DNA of 64,000 nt from Planococcus versutus (GCF_001186155.3 NZ_CP016540.2:248001-312000); one strand, 5' to 3'; positions 33,336 through 42,266 are shown, counted from the first letter of the stretch. Numbers and translations: made by a program. The notes: generated from the sequence alone by a model not told the origin.

Positions 33336-34415
33336 TTGTATAAACTAGTGAAAGAGTTATGTGATTTAGTAGGACCAAGTGGTTTCGAGCAAGATGTTCA
33401 ACGCTTTATCAAAAATGAAATACAAGACAAGGTAGATCGATTAGAAGTCGACCCGCTTGGCAATTTGATTGCTACAGTAAAAGCTACAGACTCACAAATG
33501 CCATCTATTTTGCTTGCAGCACATGCAGACGAAATTGGTTTTATTGTAAAAAAAATTGAACCCAATGGCACATTACGTTTTGAACAGCTTGGTGGATTCG
33601 ATAATCGCATTTTATTGGCGCAGCCAGTGACCATTAAAAGTTCACAGTCTTATATTGAAGGAGTGATTGGCGCGTTAGCTGTTCATTATGTAAAATGGGA
33701 CGATCCTAAACGAATAGACTCTCATCGTGATTTGTATATCGATGTTGGTGCATCTTCTGCAGAAGAAGTGCTAGAAATGGGTATTAAAGTCGGTCAGCCT
33801 ATTAGCTATGGTAGCAAATTGAAAATGGCGGGTGATGGAAAACGCAATCGTGTCATAGGTAAAGCGTTAGATGACCGAGCGGGTTGTGCGGTTTTGATTA
33901 AACTGATTACTAATCTTAAGTCTAATAAAACAGTAAAGCATGGTGATATATATTGTGTCTTTACGGTTCAAGAAGAAGTGGGATTAAGAGGTGCTTCTGT
34001 CTTATCGCAAGGCCTTCAACCGGATTTCGCGTTGGCGATCGATACAACGCCAACAAGCGATACGTATGATGTATTAATGACGGGAACTAGAAAATTAGGA
34101 GAAGGACCGTGCATTAAAATTGCAGACAAGTCATTGATTTCTCATCCACTTGTAACAAATCTATTGGAAAAAGTAGCGGTAGAAAAAGAAATTCCGTATC
34201 AACAAGAAATTTTCATGGGCATCGGAACAGACGCTGGCGCAATTCATATGACTGCCACTGGAGTGTCAACTGGCGCGATATCTATTCCGTCGCGTTACAC
34301 ACATACGCCAATTGAAATTGTTGACTTGGATGACCTCGAAAATTCTGTTCGTTTAGTAGAAGCATTTATTTTTGCTTCAGGAGAACTAGTAGGTAAAAAT
34401 TTTTTAGATACATGA
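33336..34415 (+). CDS. M42 family metallo-aminopeptidase
   Basis: This is 359 aa from the TTG at 33336, with GAGGTGG 7 bases upstream. The di-zinc ligands of the M42 family are present in LLAAHADEIGF (His-Asp), KALDDRAGCAVLI (Asp), TVQEEVGLRGA (catalytic Glu-Glu), ALAIDTTP (Asp), and SRYTHTPIEIVD (His). It forms tetrahedral dodecamers in relatives that trim peptide N-termini. It follows the lipoprotein gene by 17 bases, so the two form an operon that imports and degrades peptides. Confidence 0.92.
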   Translation: MYKLVKELCDLVGPSGFEQDVQRFIKNEIQDKVDRLEVDPLGNLIATVKATDSQMPSILLAAHADEIGFIVKKIEPNGTLRFEQLGGFDNRILLAQPVTIKSSQSYIEGVIGALAVHYVKWDDPKRIDSHRDLYIDVGASSAEEVLEMGIKVGQPISYGSKLKMAGDGKRNRVIGKALDDRAGCAVLIKLITNLKSNKTVKHGDIYCVFTVQEEVGLRGASVLSQGLQPDFALAIDTTPTSDTYDVLMTGTRKLGEGPCIKIADKSLISHPLVTNLLEKVAVEKEIPYQQEIFMGIGTDAGAIHMTATGVSTGAISIPSRYTHTPIEIVDLDDLENSVRLVEAFIFASGELVGKNFLDT

Positions 34416-34420
34416 ATAGC

Positions 34421-34456
34421 AAAAGACCGAGTGCTTACTACGCACTTGGTCTTTTG
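34421..34456 (+). terminator. Terminator after the M42 peptidase gene
   Basis: AAAGACCGAGTGC pairs with GCACTTGGTCTTT with one G-T pair, then TTG. Confidence 0.85.
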
Positions 34457-34582
34457 TATGTCTAATAAAAACGATTCTATAAAAATAATAATTTTAATTA
34501 TTTTTTAAAAAGTGATCTAAAGCAATTCCTTTTGCGTTATGCCTGTATAACGAAAAAAAACGAGAAAAGGGAGCGATTTTAG

Positions 34583-35944
34583 ATGAAATTAAACAAAGTA
34601 CTTTTAGCCTTACCCCTTAGCCTAGCATTACTTGTACCAACAGCAGCACTTGCAGACAGCCACGGAGGCACAACGCCGACAAGCGAATCTGCAATGGACA
34701 TGAGCACTGCAACACCTGCGGCGGAATTGCGCATTGCACTAGATACGACTTTAACGGAGCATGCGTTCTTAGCAGTTGAAGCGATGCGTAAAGGCGTCGA
34801 TGGCGCTGAAGATTTCGACCAAGCAGCCGGTGCGTTACTAGCGAATGCTGACGACTTATCCGCAGCAGTTGGATCGGTTTATGGCGAAGAAGGCGCAGCG
34901 CAATTTGACGAAGTATGGAAATCACATATCGGGTATTTCGTAGATTACGTAACAGCAACCGCTGAAGATAACCAAGAAGGCAAAGACCAAGCCCTAGCGG
35001 AACTAGAAAAATACAAAGTGGAACAATCGAAATTCTTTGATACCGCAACAGGCGGACTTTTACCAGCAGCGGCGGTTCAAGAAGGTTTGGACATGCACGT
35101 CGATCAGTTGATCATGGCGTTTGACGCGTATGTAGCAGGTGATTTTGAAAAAGCGTATTCATTAGAACGTGAATCGATTCAACACATGAGCATGTTTGCA
35201 GAAAGCTTATCAGTTGCGATCACCACTCAATTCCCAGACAAATTTGACAATACGAGTGCCGATACACCGGCAATTGATTTACGTGCAACATTGAACACAA
35301 CGTTCACAGAACATGCAGGACTTGCGGTTATGGCGATGCAAGACGGCGCTGACGGTGCTGAAAGTTTTGACCAAGCAGCCGGCGCACTTTTAGCGAACGC
35401 TGATGACTTGAGTGCAGCAGTAGGATCTGTTTACGGCGAAGAAGCCGGAATGCAGTTTGAAGAAACATGGAAGTCACACATTGGCTACTTTGTGGATTAC
35501 GTAACAGCAACAGGTGAAGGCAACAAAGAAGGACAAGAACAAGCCCGTGCAGAGCTTGATCAGTACATCTTAGACCAAGCAGCATTCTTAGACGCAGCAA
35601 CGGAAGGACGCGTTCCTGCAGCAGCACTTGAAGAAGGCTTGACAGCACATGTTGGCCAACTCCTAGCCGCATTTGACTCATACGTAGCCGGTGATTTTGA
35701 CGCAGCGTACAGCTCGATTCGTGAAGCATATGCACATATGCAAATGCCAGCAGCTGGCTTGTCTGCAGCGATAGTGGATCAATTCCCAGATCAATTTAGC
35801 GCAACAGAAATGCCATCTGAAATGCCGAAAACAGGCATGGGCGGCATGTCCGATACCGGATCATTCCCATTCATGTGGGTACTTGCAGGCTTAATGTTAG
35901 CGGCATTGACTACAGCAGTAGCAGTTCGCACGCGTAAGCAGTAA
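34583..35944 (+). CDS. Wall-anchored protein with two four-histidine helical domains (possible metal binding)
   Basis: This 453-aa protein is exported: the signal peptide ends at ALA (residue 24). Two copies of a domain of about 165 residues (roughly 47-222 and 231-405) repeat with a 184-residue offset. Each carries four histidines at identical spacing: H60, H115, H172, H201 and H244, H299, H356, H385, within TEHA, SHIGYFVDY, HVDQL/HVGQL and QHM/AHM helices. The C-terminus has MPKTG (414-418), a hydrophobic segment and RTRKQ, the layout of a sortase substrate with MPKTG in place of LPXTG. Helical bundles with fixed histidines suggest metal binding. The CopC-like gene is next. I do not know an assigned function. 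Confidence 0.8.
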   Translation: MKLNKVLLALPLSLALLVPTAALADSHGGTTPTSESAMDMSTATPAAELRIALDTTLTEHAFLAVEAMRKGVDGAEDFDQAAGALLANADDLSAAVGSVYGEEGAAQFDEVWKSHIGYFVDYVTATAEDNQEGKDQALAELEKYKVEQSKFFDTATGGLLPAAAVQEGLDMHVDQLIMAFDAYVAGDFEKAYSLERESIQHMSMFAESLSVAITTQFPDKFDNTSADTPAIDLRATLNTTFTEHAGLAVMAMQDGADGAESFDQAAGALLANADDLSAAVGSVYGEEAGMQFEETWKSHIGYFVDYVTATGEGNKEGQEQARAELDQYILDQAAFLDAATEGRVPAAALEEGLTAHVGQLLAAFDSYVAGDFDAAYSSIREAYAHMQMPAAGLSAAIVDQFPDQFSATEMPSEMPKTGMGGMSDTGSFPFMWVLAGLMLAALTTAVAVRTRKQ

Positions 35945-35954
35945 GTAGAAGGAA

Positions 35955-35987
35955 CAAAAAAGCTAGCCTAGTCGGCTAGCTTTTTGT
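35955..35987 (+). terminator. Terminator after the four-histidine protein gene
   Basis: AAAAAGCTAGCC pairs with GGCTAGCTTTTT around TAGTC. Confidence 0.9.
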
Positions 35988-36071
35988 TTGCTAAAATGTG
36001 TAGTGAAAAAATAAAAGAATGAACAAAACGGCAATTGCTGTAAAATAGAAATAGAAATGGAGATGAACTGA

Positions 36072-36629
36072 ATGAAAAAAATGATTATGTTGTTGGTAAT
36101 AGCTATTTTAGCGTTGCCGTTAGTTGGTCAAGCACATACAACACTATCCTCATCGACACCTGCAGAAGGATCGGTCGTCGTCGATCCTTTAGATGAAGTC
36201 ATTCTAACTTTTGGAACGGTTATCGAACTGGGAAGTACAATGATTTTAGAAAATGAAGAGGCAACTTATGAATTTGAAGAAGTTGCGCTTTCGAATGAAG
36301 TTATGACTGGGAAAATGACTGAAGAGCTTCCAAATGGTTCTTATGTGATTAAATGGAAGATTATTGGAGTAGACGGGCACCCGATTGAAGGAGAAGTTCC
36401 ATTTGAATTAGCTGTTGAAGTTGTCGAAGAAGAACCGGTAGTAGAAGAACCTGAAGTTGAAACGGAAACAGAGCCTGCTGAAGAAAAAGTGACAGCTACA
36501 GAAGAGTCCTCTGCTCAAGCTACAGAAACGACTGAAGAAGATGGTGGAAGCTCCATCATTACGGTCATTCTAATTCTAGCAGTGGTTATCATTGGATTTA
36601 TTGTTTTCCGACTGCTAAAGAAAAAATAA
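36072..36629 (+). CDS. CopC-domain membrane-anchored protein (copper binding, YcnJ/CopC-like)
   Basis: This 185-aa protein has a signal peptide ending at QA so that His22 becomes the new N-terminus. The CopC domain begins HTTLSSSTPAEGS and contains GSYVIKWKIIGVDGHPIEG with D101 and H103. Together these give the His/Asp/His Cu(II) site of short-type CopC proteins. A Glu/Thr-rich linker (about 126-160) leads to a C-terminal membrane helix and LKKK tail, anchoring it outside the membrane. CopC proteins hold periplasmic or surface copper. The membrane importer CopD is not fused here. GGAGATGAAC precedes the ATG. Confidence 0.88.
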   Translation: MKKMIMLLVIAILALPLVGQAHTTLSSSTPAEGSVVVDPLDEVILTFGTVIELGSTMILENEEATYEFEEVALSNEVMTGKMTEELPNGSYVIKWKIIGVDGHPIEGEVPFELAVEVVEEEPVVEEPEVETETEPAEEKVTATEESSAQATETTEEDGGSSIITVILILAVVIIGFIVFRLLKKK

Positions 36630-36648
36630 CTTCACTGTTTTAGTATCC

Positions 36649-36692
36649 ATTGAAGAGAAAGCTTCTTATGAAGCACTTCTCTTCTTTTTTTG
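36649..36692 (+). terminator. Terminator after the CopC-like gene
   Basis: GAAGAGAAAGCTTC pairs with GAAGCACTTCTCTTC (bulged), followed by a long T run. Confidence 0.85.
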
Positions 36693-36829
36693 ATTGTAAA
36701 TACTAAAAAATCTAGATGGCGAATGAAATCATTGCTGCAATTATGTTATAAAGGAACAGGCATATAGAATATTATTGTCGCAAAGCTACATACATATGGA
36801 TTGCTATAAAGAATAGAAAGGATGATTGT

Positions 36830-37672
36830 ATGTTTGATTTTAAAAATTTTGACTGGGAAGGGCTTCTTTTTGGAGCAGGCGTAATTGCAGCTCAGATCAT
36901 TGGAATTTTAATTGCTTTCTTATTGGTTAGAGCAATCGGTAAAAAACTAATAAACCGTTTTTTTGAAAAATTATTAGTAAAAGAAGATGTTACAAAAGGT
37001 CGCGCCTTAACACTTCAAAGCTTATCAGAAAATGTGTTTTCATATGTATTAATCTTTATCCTTGTCACGACCATTTTTAATATTTTCGGATTGTCTGTAG
37101 CGAGTTTAATTGCGGGTGCCGGAATTATTGGCTTGGCAATTGGTTTTGGGGCACAAGGTCTCGTTAGTGACGTGGTCACCGGGTTCTTTTTACTGCTGGA
37201 AAAGCAATTGGATGTTAATGATTATGTTACCGTTGGAAGTATTGACGGTATTGTAGAAGCAGTAGGGTTACGAACGACTAAAGTTCGGAGTTTCGATGGC
37301 ACATTGAATTACATTCCGAATCGAGACATCACTACAGTGAGCAATCATTCACGTGGGCATATGCGTGCGCTTGTGGATATTGGGATATCCTATGATGCAA
37401 ACATTGATAAAGCGGTGACCGTTATCCAAGCGGCTTGTGCGCAAGTAGCAACAGAAGAGATCGGCATTGTGGAAGGACCTGATGTGATTGGTGTGCAAGC
37501 ATTTGGTGCTTCAGATGTCACTTTGCGCGTCATTGCAAAAGCAGCGAACGGAGAGCAATGGGCAGTAGAGCGCCAATTGCGCAAAGCCATTAAAGAAGCG
37601 CTTGATGAAAATGGCATTGAAATTCCATTTCCACATCAAGTGAATATCCAAAAAAGCATCGATGCTTCCTAA
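36830..37672 (+). CDS. Small-conductance mechanosensitive channel (MscS family)
   Basis: This 280-aa protein has three membrane helices; the pore-lining TM3 is ASLIAGAGIIGLAIGFGAQGLVSDVVTGFF, with the Gly/Ala packing of MscS. The cytoplasmic beta domain follows (VNDYVTVGSIDGIVEAVGLRTTKVRSFDG, then YIPNRDITTVSNHSRG). It releases solutes when membrane tension rises on hypo-osmotic shock. It resembles B. subtilis YkuT. GAAAGGATG precedes the ATG. It is monocistronic. Confidence 0.93.
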   Translation: MFDFKNFDWEGLLFGAGVIAAQIIGILIAFLLVRAIGKKLINRFFEKLLVKEDVTKGRALTLQSLSENVFSYVLIFILVTTIFNIFGLSVASLIAGAGIIGLAIGFGAQGLVSDVVTGFFLLLEKQLDVNDYVTVGSIDGIVEAVGLRTTKVRSFDGTLNYIPNRDITTVSNHSRGHMRALVDIGISYDANIDKAVTVIQAACAQVATEEIGIVEGPDVIGVQAFGASDVTLRVIAKAANGEQWAVERQLRKAIKEALDENGIEIPFPHQVNIQKSIDAS

Positions 37673-37722
37673 CGTGAATCACTTTAACTAAAGCAAGTTG
37701 TCAGCATTTACATTTTCTCATG

Positions 37723-37752
37723 ACAAAAGGCAGCCATTTGGCTGCCTTTTGG
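37723..37752. terminator. Bidirectional terminator between mscS-type and ytxG-type genes
   Basis: AAAAGGCAGCC pairs with GGCTGCCTTTT around ATTT. Confidence 0.88.
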
Positions 37753-37757
37753 TGGTT

Positions 37758-38234
37758 CTACCATTGTTTATCTTCGGATAAAGGAGTGGAAGAATAAGTA
37801 GAGTTGTTTTTTTCAGTGCGTGTCCGATTTTCTACCATTTGGAGAAGTTTAACCGCACCGTTGCTCCATTCGTTTACTTGCGCTACATTTTCTCGGTCGT
37901 GGTCTACTCTCGATGCGATGTTCTTTGTAATTGCATGAACCGATGCATTCAAGTCAACAACTGAATTTTTTGTACCTTTTGCCGCATCAACAAACAACGT
38001 AATTTTTTCTGATTTCATTTGAATATCTTCTTTTAGTTCGTTTGCATGATGTGACAAACTAGTTGTCTCTAATTGAAGTTTGCCCATACGGTCTTTTAAA
38101 TTATTAGCGGAACCTTTGATTTCTTTCATGGGTTCTTTCATTCCAACGATTAAAAGCACAACGCCAACGATTGCGATAATCAACCCCAGTATGATGATGC
38201 CAAGTGCTATGTACAACCATGTTGAAGTGTCCAT
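37758..38234 (-). CDS. DUF948 membrane-anchored protein (YtxG-like)
   Basis: This 158-aa protein has a single N-terminal membrane helix (about 7-31, ALGIIILGLIIAIVGVVLLIVG) followed by a long heptad-like helical region, LKDRMGKLQLETTSLSHHANELK and onward. The DUF948/YtxG layout is recognised. Members are stress-related proteins of unknown role in Bacilli, often sigma-B controlled. AAGGAGGC precedes the ATG. Confidence 0.82.
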   Translation of the reverse strand: MDTSTWLYIALGIIILGLIIAIVGVVLLIVGMKEPMKEIKGSANNLKDRMGKLQLETTSLSHHANELKEDIQMKSEKITLFVDAAKGTKNSVVDLNASVHAITKNIASRVDHDRENVAQVNEWSNGAVKLLQMVENRTRTEKNNSTYSSTPLSEDKQW

Positions 38235-38444
38235 TTTTTTGCCTCCTTAGTTTCATTGATCTCTTGCATAGGGTATACCCGTTAGTCTTCTATCATTAAC
38301 ATACTATTTACTAGAGAACAAAACTTTGTGCGGTTTCAATGGTAAACAGCTCCCATAATCTAAATGAGTATGGTAGAATTTTATCATATATGTATAAATT
38401 ATCTGACATTTTTTAGAAGAATGCGAGAAAGAGCAGGTGTGAAC

Positions 38445-39260
38445 ATGGACGTCGGAATAGATGCAGGTGGTACTTTAATCAAAGTGGCATATACTCAAAA
38501 AGGAAAAGTCCATTTTGAAAAATACCCAATTGCGGAAATAGAGCAAGTTGCTCACTGGGTAAATAAATTAGATGACTGCCAAGTTTGTGTGACAGGAGGC
38601 AAATCAGGCGTTTTGATTTCTTTGCTTGATCGACCAGCGCAAGAAATGATGGAATTTGAAGCGACGCACTTAGGTGTACAAGTTCTTCTTGAGGAAAGTG
38701 GAGACTTAGAAGATGCTTATCTCATCACAAATGTGGGAACAGGAACTTCTATCCACTGCATTCAAGACAATGCGCAAGAACGATTAGGCGGCACCGGTGT
38801 TGGTGGTGGCACGTTAATTGGTTTGAGTCATTTGCTGACAGGCGTTACGCACTACGACGAAATTATCGCATTGGCAAGTCAAGGTTCACGTGACCGAATA
38901 GATTTGAAGGTTAAGCATATTTATGAAGGCAAAGAACCACCTATACCAGGTGAGTTAACTGCTAGTAACTTTGGGCAAAATTTTCTAGCGATTTCAGATG
39001 AGTTAACAACAGAAGAATTGTTGGCGACCGTTATTGGATTAGTAGGTGAAACAGTCAGTACAGTCAGTGTGCAAGCAGCTCGTCAGTGCAGAAGTTCGAC
39101 TATTGTTTATATTGGCTCTTCGTTTATCGACAATCCGTTATTAAAAGAAGTGGTAACCAGTTATACAATTTTGCGTGGCTCTGTTCCTGTATTTCCGAAA
39201 AATGGAGAATATTCAGGAGCAGTAGGTGCGATGTCTGCTATAACTAAAAAGACGAAATAG
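38445..39260 (+). CDS. coaW: Type II pantothenate kinase
   Basis: This is 271 aa from the ATG at 38445 at the start of the conserved domain; an in-frame ATG at 38364 would add 27 non-conserved residues. The eukaryote-like type II family is shown by MDVGIDAGGTLIKVAY (phosphate 1), the NVGTGTSIH motif, and GGTGVGGGTLIGLSHLL. It phosphorylates pantothenate in the first step of CoA synthesis and is typically insensitive to CoA feedback, as in Staphylococcus. It is monocistronic with a very strong terminator. Confidence 0.9.
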   Translation: MDVGIDAGGTLIKVAYTQKGKVHFEKYPIAEIEQVAHWVNKLDDCQVCVTGGKSGVLISLLDRPAQEMMEFEATHLGVQVLLEESGDLEDAYLITNVGTGTSIHCIQDNAQERLGGTGVGGGTLIGLSHLLTGVTHYDEIIALASQGSRDRIDLKVKHIYEGKEPPIPGELTASNFGQNFLAISDELTTEELLATVIGLVGETVSTVSVQAARQCRSSTIVYIGSSFIDNPLLKEVVTSYTILRGSVPVFPKNGEYSGAVGAMSAITKKTK

Positions 39261-39271
39261 TCGTGTCGTTA

Positions 39272-39318
39272 AAGATGTTTTGCCTGACCAATAAAACGGT
39301 CAGGCAAAACATCTTTTT
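39272..39318 (+). terminator. Strong terminator after coaW
   Basis: GATGTTTTGCCTGACC pairs perfectly with GGTCAGGCAAAACATC, followed by TTTTT. Confidence 0.92.
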
Positions 39319-39327
39319 ACTTCCACT

Positions 39328-39606
39328 TTACAAGTGGTTTGTTGTCAATTTCAGTAGTAAGATTCCACTCCCAGCAAAAATTAGTGAAGCTACATAAAAA
39401 ATGCTAGCAATTGTTAGACAATCGACAAGATAACCAGTAGCAATTACTGCAACTGCTGCGGCAACTGAAGTCCAAATATGATAATGGCCAATTTGTGTTC
39501 CAGCAATTTCTTTTGTGACGTAACGCGCCAAAATTGTTTTTTCTGAGTTTTTTTGAACAGCGCCAAGTATTCCCATAAGCACTTGCAAAATGTAAATATG
39601 CCACAC
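39328..39606 (-). pseudogene. C-terminal fragment of an MFS transporter
   Basis: About 92 residues remain: ILQVLMGILGAVQKNSEKTI, then YHIWTSVAAAVAVIATGYLVD and a final helix pair. These resemble the last three helices of a major facilitator superfamily transporter. There is no start codon with a ribosome binding site and about 300 N-terminal residues are missing. It joins directly to a truncated FAD oxidase fragment at about 39600-39607, so this is a deletion remnant. Confidence 0.78.
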
Positions 39607-40036
39607 TTAATGAGCCACCTATAGTAAAGATATTTTGTGATTGACTGACTTTTAAAGACAAGCCGTGTGGATTGATGGCTGTTTGTACATCAGCCCAAGT
39701 GGCACCGCTTTGTACAGTAACTGTTTTTGCTTGTAGATCTACTTTGTTAATCTTATTGTAAGGCTTCATATCTATCATAATACCGTTCGGATAAACTGTT
39801 TGACCGCCTTGGCTATGTTGCATACCGGCAATCGAGAGAACGTCTCCATTTTTCTTTGCATCGTAGACGATTTTCTAAAGTGCATCATCTGTCATACCGG
39901 AGGTAACGGTTTTGATTTCTACAGGGAGAAGTCGCTGATGCAGTTCAGTGTCTGGTCCGTTTACTTGTGTAGCATAAAGGTAAATAGATAAACCGAAAAT
40001 ACATACGTAGACAAGAGCTATCCAAGCCGTTTTCAT
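39602..40036 (-). pseudogene. N-terminal fragment of an FAD-binding (FAD_binding_4) oxidase with a nonsense codon
   Basis: From an ATG at 40036 with GAGGTGAAG upstream, the frame reads an N-terminal membrane helix (WIALVYVCIFGLSIYLYA) and then meets TAG at 39875-39877 (codon 54). After it the same frame continues as VLSIAGMQHSQGGQTVYPNG, IDMKPYNKINKVD and VQSGATWADVQTAINPHG up to FTIGGSLSV, the PP-loop FAD-binding domain of FAD-linked oxidases. It then runs into the MFS remnant. Two lesions, an amber codon and a deletion, show the gene is dead. Confidence 0.85.
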
Positions 40037-40105
40037 CGCACTTCACCTCGTTCTTTATTAGACTGAATTTATTCCAACTAGTTCCTTTTATGAGCAATCG
40101 ATCAA

Positions 40106-40142
40106 CTAAAAAGAGATGCCACGGTATGCGACATCTCTCTTT
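40106..40142 (-). terminator. Terminator of the nitroreductase gene
   Basis: AAGAGATGCC and a GCGACATCTCTT arm pair across a short bulge between A and T runs, just beyond the nitroreductase stop codon. Confidence 0.75.
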
Positions 40143-40151
40143 CAATAGAAG

Positions 40152-40709
40152 TTATTCATTGATAATCGTTAATTTCTTCCGAATATCAGTGCGTTCTTTT
40201 TTTTCTGGGATGTGAGCAGGATAGCCAATCATCATAGTAGCAACAATTTTCTCTCCCGGCTTTACGCCTATTGCTTCACGGAAAACAGGATTAGAAATCC
40301 AGTCGTTAGAACGCCAAATCATCCCTATTCCACGTTCCCAAGCAGCCAGCTGGAAGTTTTGCAACATGGAAGAAATAGCGCCATAGTCTTCATCCCATCT
40401 TCTTTGCCTTGGATCTTCGGGCATAACAACGACCAAGTGAAGTGGAATGCTACGGAAATAATCTGCTTTATTAAGTACTTTAGTAGGGATTTCGCCATCA
40501 GATGTCTTCATAGCATGGAGAAAAGCTTGTACAAATTTTTCTTTTCCAGCTTCTGTATAGAGCAAAAACCGCCAAGGTTCATTAACTTTATGATTAGGTG
40601 CCCATTTAGCAATATTCAGAAGTTCGATAATTTCTTCGGTACGGACTGCATCAACCTTGAATTTCTTGATTGAGCGTCTCTCTATGATATTCTTGTCAAT
40701 AAGATTCAT
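40152..40709 (-). CDS. Nitroreductase family FMN-dependent oxidoreductase
   Basis: This 185-aa protein has the family start IIERRSIKKFK, the FMN contact APNHKVNEPWRF, and a central AISSMLQNFQLAAWERGIGMIWRSN, then C-terminal IVATMMIGYPAH. These mark a YdjA/TdsD-like nitroreductase, a homodimer using NAD(P)H to reduce nitro groups or quinones. AAAGGAGAG precedes the ATG. It is monocistronic. Confidence 0.9.
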   Translation of the reverse strand: MNLIDKNIIERRSIKKFKVDAVRTEEIIELLNIAKWAPNHKVNEPWRFLLYTEAGKEKFVQAFLHAMKTSDGEIPTKVLNKADYFRSIPLHLVVVMPEDPRQRRWDEDYGAISSMLQNFQLAAWERGIGMIWRSNDWISNPVFREAIGVKPGEKIVATMMIGYPAHIPEKKERTDIRKKLTIINE

Positions 40710-40779
40710 TATTAAACGACTCTCCTTTTCGCTTGGAAATATGGATACTACTGTCTATCCTAACATGACGAAATTAGAA

Positions 40780-40822
40780 AGCGTATCAAAACAGACAAAA
40801 AGAACAATGTAGCGTATCAAAA
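40780..40822. repeat. Two 12-bp direct repeats 31 bp apart upstream of hemY
   Basis: AGCGTATCAAAA occurs at 40780-40791 and at 40811-40822. The 31-bp offset is close to three helical turns, a spacing seen when a regulator binds both repeats on one DNA face. hemY starts 40 bases downstream. Confidence 0.6.
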
Positions 40823-40862
40823 AAATTGTTAGAATAAAAGCATAAGCAAGGAGTGGATCAAA

Positions 40863-42266
40863 TTGAAAAAAATTGTGGTCATTGGTGGCGGCATCACAGG
40901 TCTTTCCACTATGTATTACTTACAAAAGCTAAGTGATCAAGAAAATTTGGGACTCGAGTTAGTATTAATTGAACGTTCGCAGCAGCTAGGTGGGAAGATC
41001 AAGACCGTAAAAGATGAAGAATTTATTATGGAAGTGGGAGCTGACTCGATTGTCGCTCGCCATGCAAGTGTAATGCCGTTTATCCAAGACCTAGGCCTAG
41101 AAAATCGAATGGTCTATAATGGTACAGGGATTTCTTATTTATATGCGAATAATGTATTACATGCAATACCAAAAGACACTGTTTTTGGTATTCCGATGAG
41201 CAAAGAATCATTAGTAAGTTCAACACTCGTTTCTGAAGAAGGAAAGCAAGCGGCATTACAAGATTTGACTAGCAATAACGAAAATTATACGCGAGACAGT
41301 TCTATCGGTGAGTTTCTCGAAGCTTTTTTAGGAAAAGAATTAGTTGAAAAACAAATTGCGCCTGTTTTATCTGGCGTTTATTCAGGCAATCTCCATGAAC
41401 TAACATTGTCATCAACATTGCCTTATTTGGTAGACTATAAAAATAAGTATGGCAGTATCATAAAAGGATTTGAAGCAAACAAGGAATTTTTCCAAGGTGC
41501 TGCAAACAAAAAATTCATTTCGTTTGATGGTGGCATGGAAGTACTGATTGATCAATTGGAAAATAAGTTAGATCGTGCTCGAATTATAAAAGGTGTCGAA
41601 GCTAAGTCTGTGAATAAACAGCAAGACAGCTACCGCATAGAACTAGAGGGGAGAGAAGTGCTTGAAGCTGATTATGTGATTATGGCAACTCCTCATCAAG
41701 TAGCACAAGAGCTGTTGAATCTACCGGAGCTGGATACCGAATTTAATCAGTTTTTAACTTCTTCACTGATTAGTGTTTATCTGGGTTACGACATCCCTGA
41801 TGAACAGCTCCCTGAAGACGGTACCGGATTTATCGTTTCGCAACAAAGTGATTTGCTTTGTAATGCGTGCACGTGGACAAGTCGAAAGTGGAAACATACT
41901 TCAAAAAAACAAAAATTATTGGTTCGATTATTTTATAAGAGCTCACACCCGTTTTATGGCCAGCTGAAAGATTTATCCCAACAAGAACTAGTGAAAATAG
42001 CAAGGGCGGACGTTTGTAAGAGTTTGGGAATTGAAGAAGCTCCGTTAACGGTCGAAGTAACAGACTGGAAAAACTTGATGCCTAATTATCACATGGGTCA
42101 TAAAAACGCAATTACAGAATTGGAACTAAAAATGGACGAATCACTCTCTAGAGTTAAGTTGGCAGGATCGTCTTATTTTGGTGTAGGAATCGGAGCCTGC
42201 ATCCAAAATGGCGCTGACTTGGCTCGAATTATAGTCAATAACTTAGCTGAAAGAAATGAAGAGTAA
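40863..42266 (+). CDS. hemY: Coproporphyrinogen III oxidase (HemY/CgoX, FAD-dependent)
   Basis: This is 467 aa from the TTG at 40863 with GGAG upstream. The N-terminal FAD motif is VVIGGGITGLSTMYYLQK and the second FAD region is QQLGGKIKTV. C-terminal SSYFGVGIGACIQNGADLARI is the flavin-closing motif of the protoporphyrinogen/coproporphyrinogen oxidase family. In Gram-positive bacteria this enzyme oxidises coproporphyrinogen III to coproporphyrin III in heme synthesis. hemE and hemH are absent here. It is convergent with katA, a heme enzyme. Confidence 0.9.
   Translation: MKKIVVIGGGITGLSTMYYLQKLSDQENLGLELVLIERSQQLGGKIKTVKDEEFIMEVGADSIVARHASVMPFIQDLGLENRMVYNGTGISYLYANNVLHAIPKDTVFGIPMSKESLVSSTLVSEEGKQAALQDLTSNNENYTRDSSIGEFLEAFLGKELVEKQIAPVLSGVYSGNLHELTLSSTLPYLVDYKNKYGSIIKGFEANKEFFQGAANKKFISFDGGMEVLIDQLENKLDRARIIKGVEAKSVNKQQDSYRIELEGREVLEADYVIMATPHQVAQELLNLPELDTEFNQFLTSSLISVYLGYDIPDEQLPEDGTGFIVSQQSDLLCNACTWTSRKWKHTSKKQKLLVRLFYKSSHPFYGQLKDLSQQELVKIARADVCKSLGIEEAPLTVEVTDWKNLMPNYHMGHKNAITELELKMDESLSRVKLAGSSYFGVGIGACIQNGADLARIIVNNLAERNEE

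Noticed and set aside
34617..35048. Long open frame on the minus strand inside the four-histidine gene
   Set aside because: It mirrors the Ala-rich coding strand (Leu/Arg/Gln-rich translation) and has no start signals; the plus-strand gene explains the bases. The same holds for 35328-35735.
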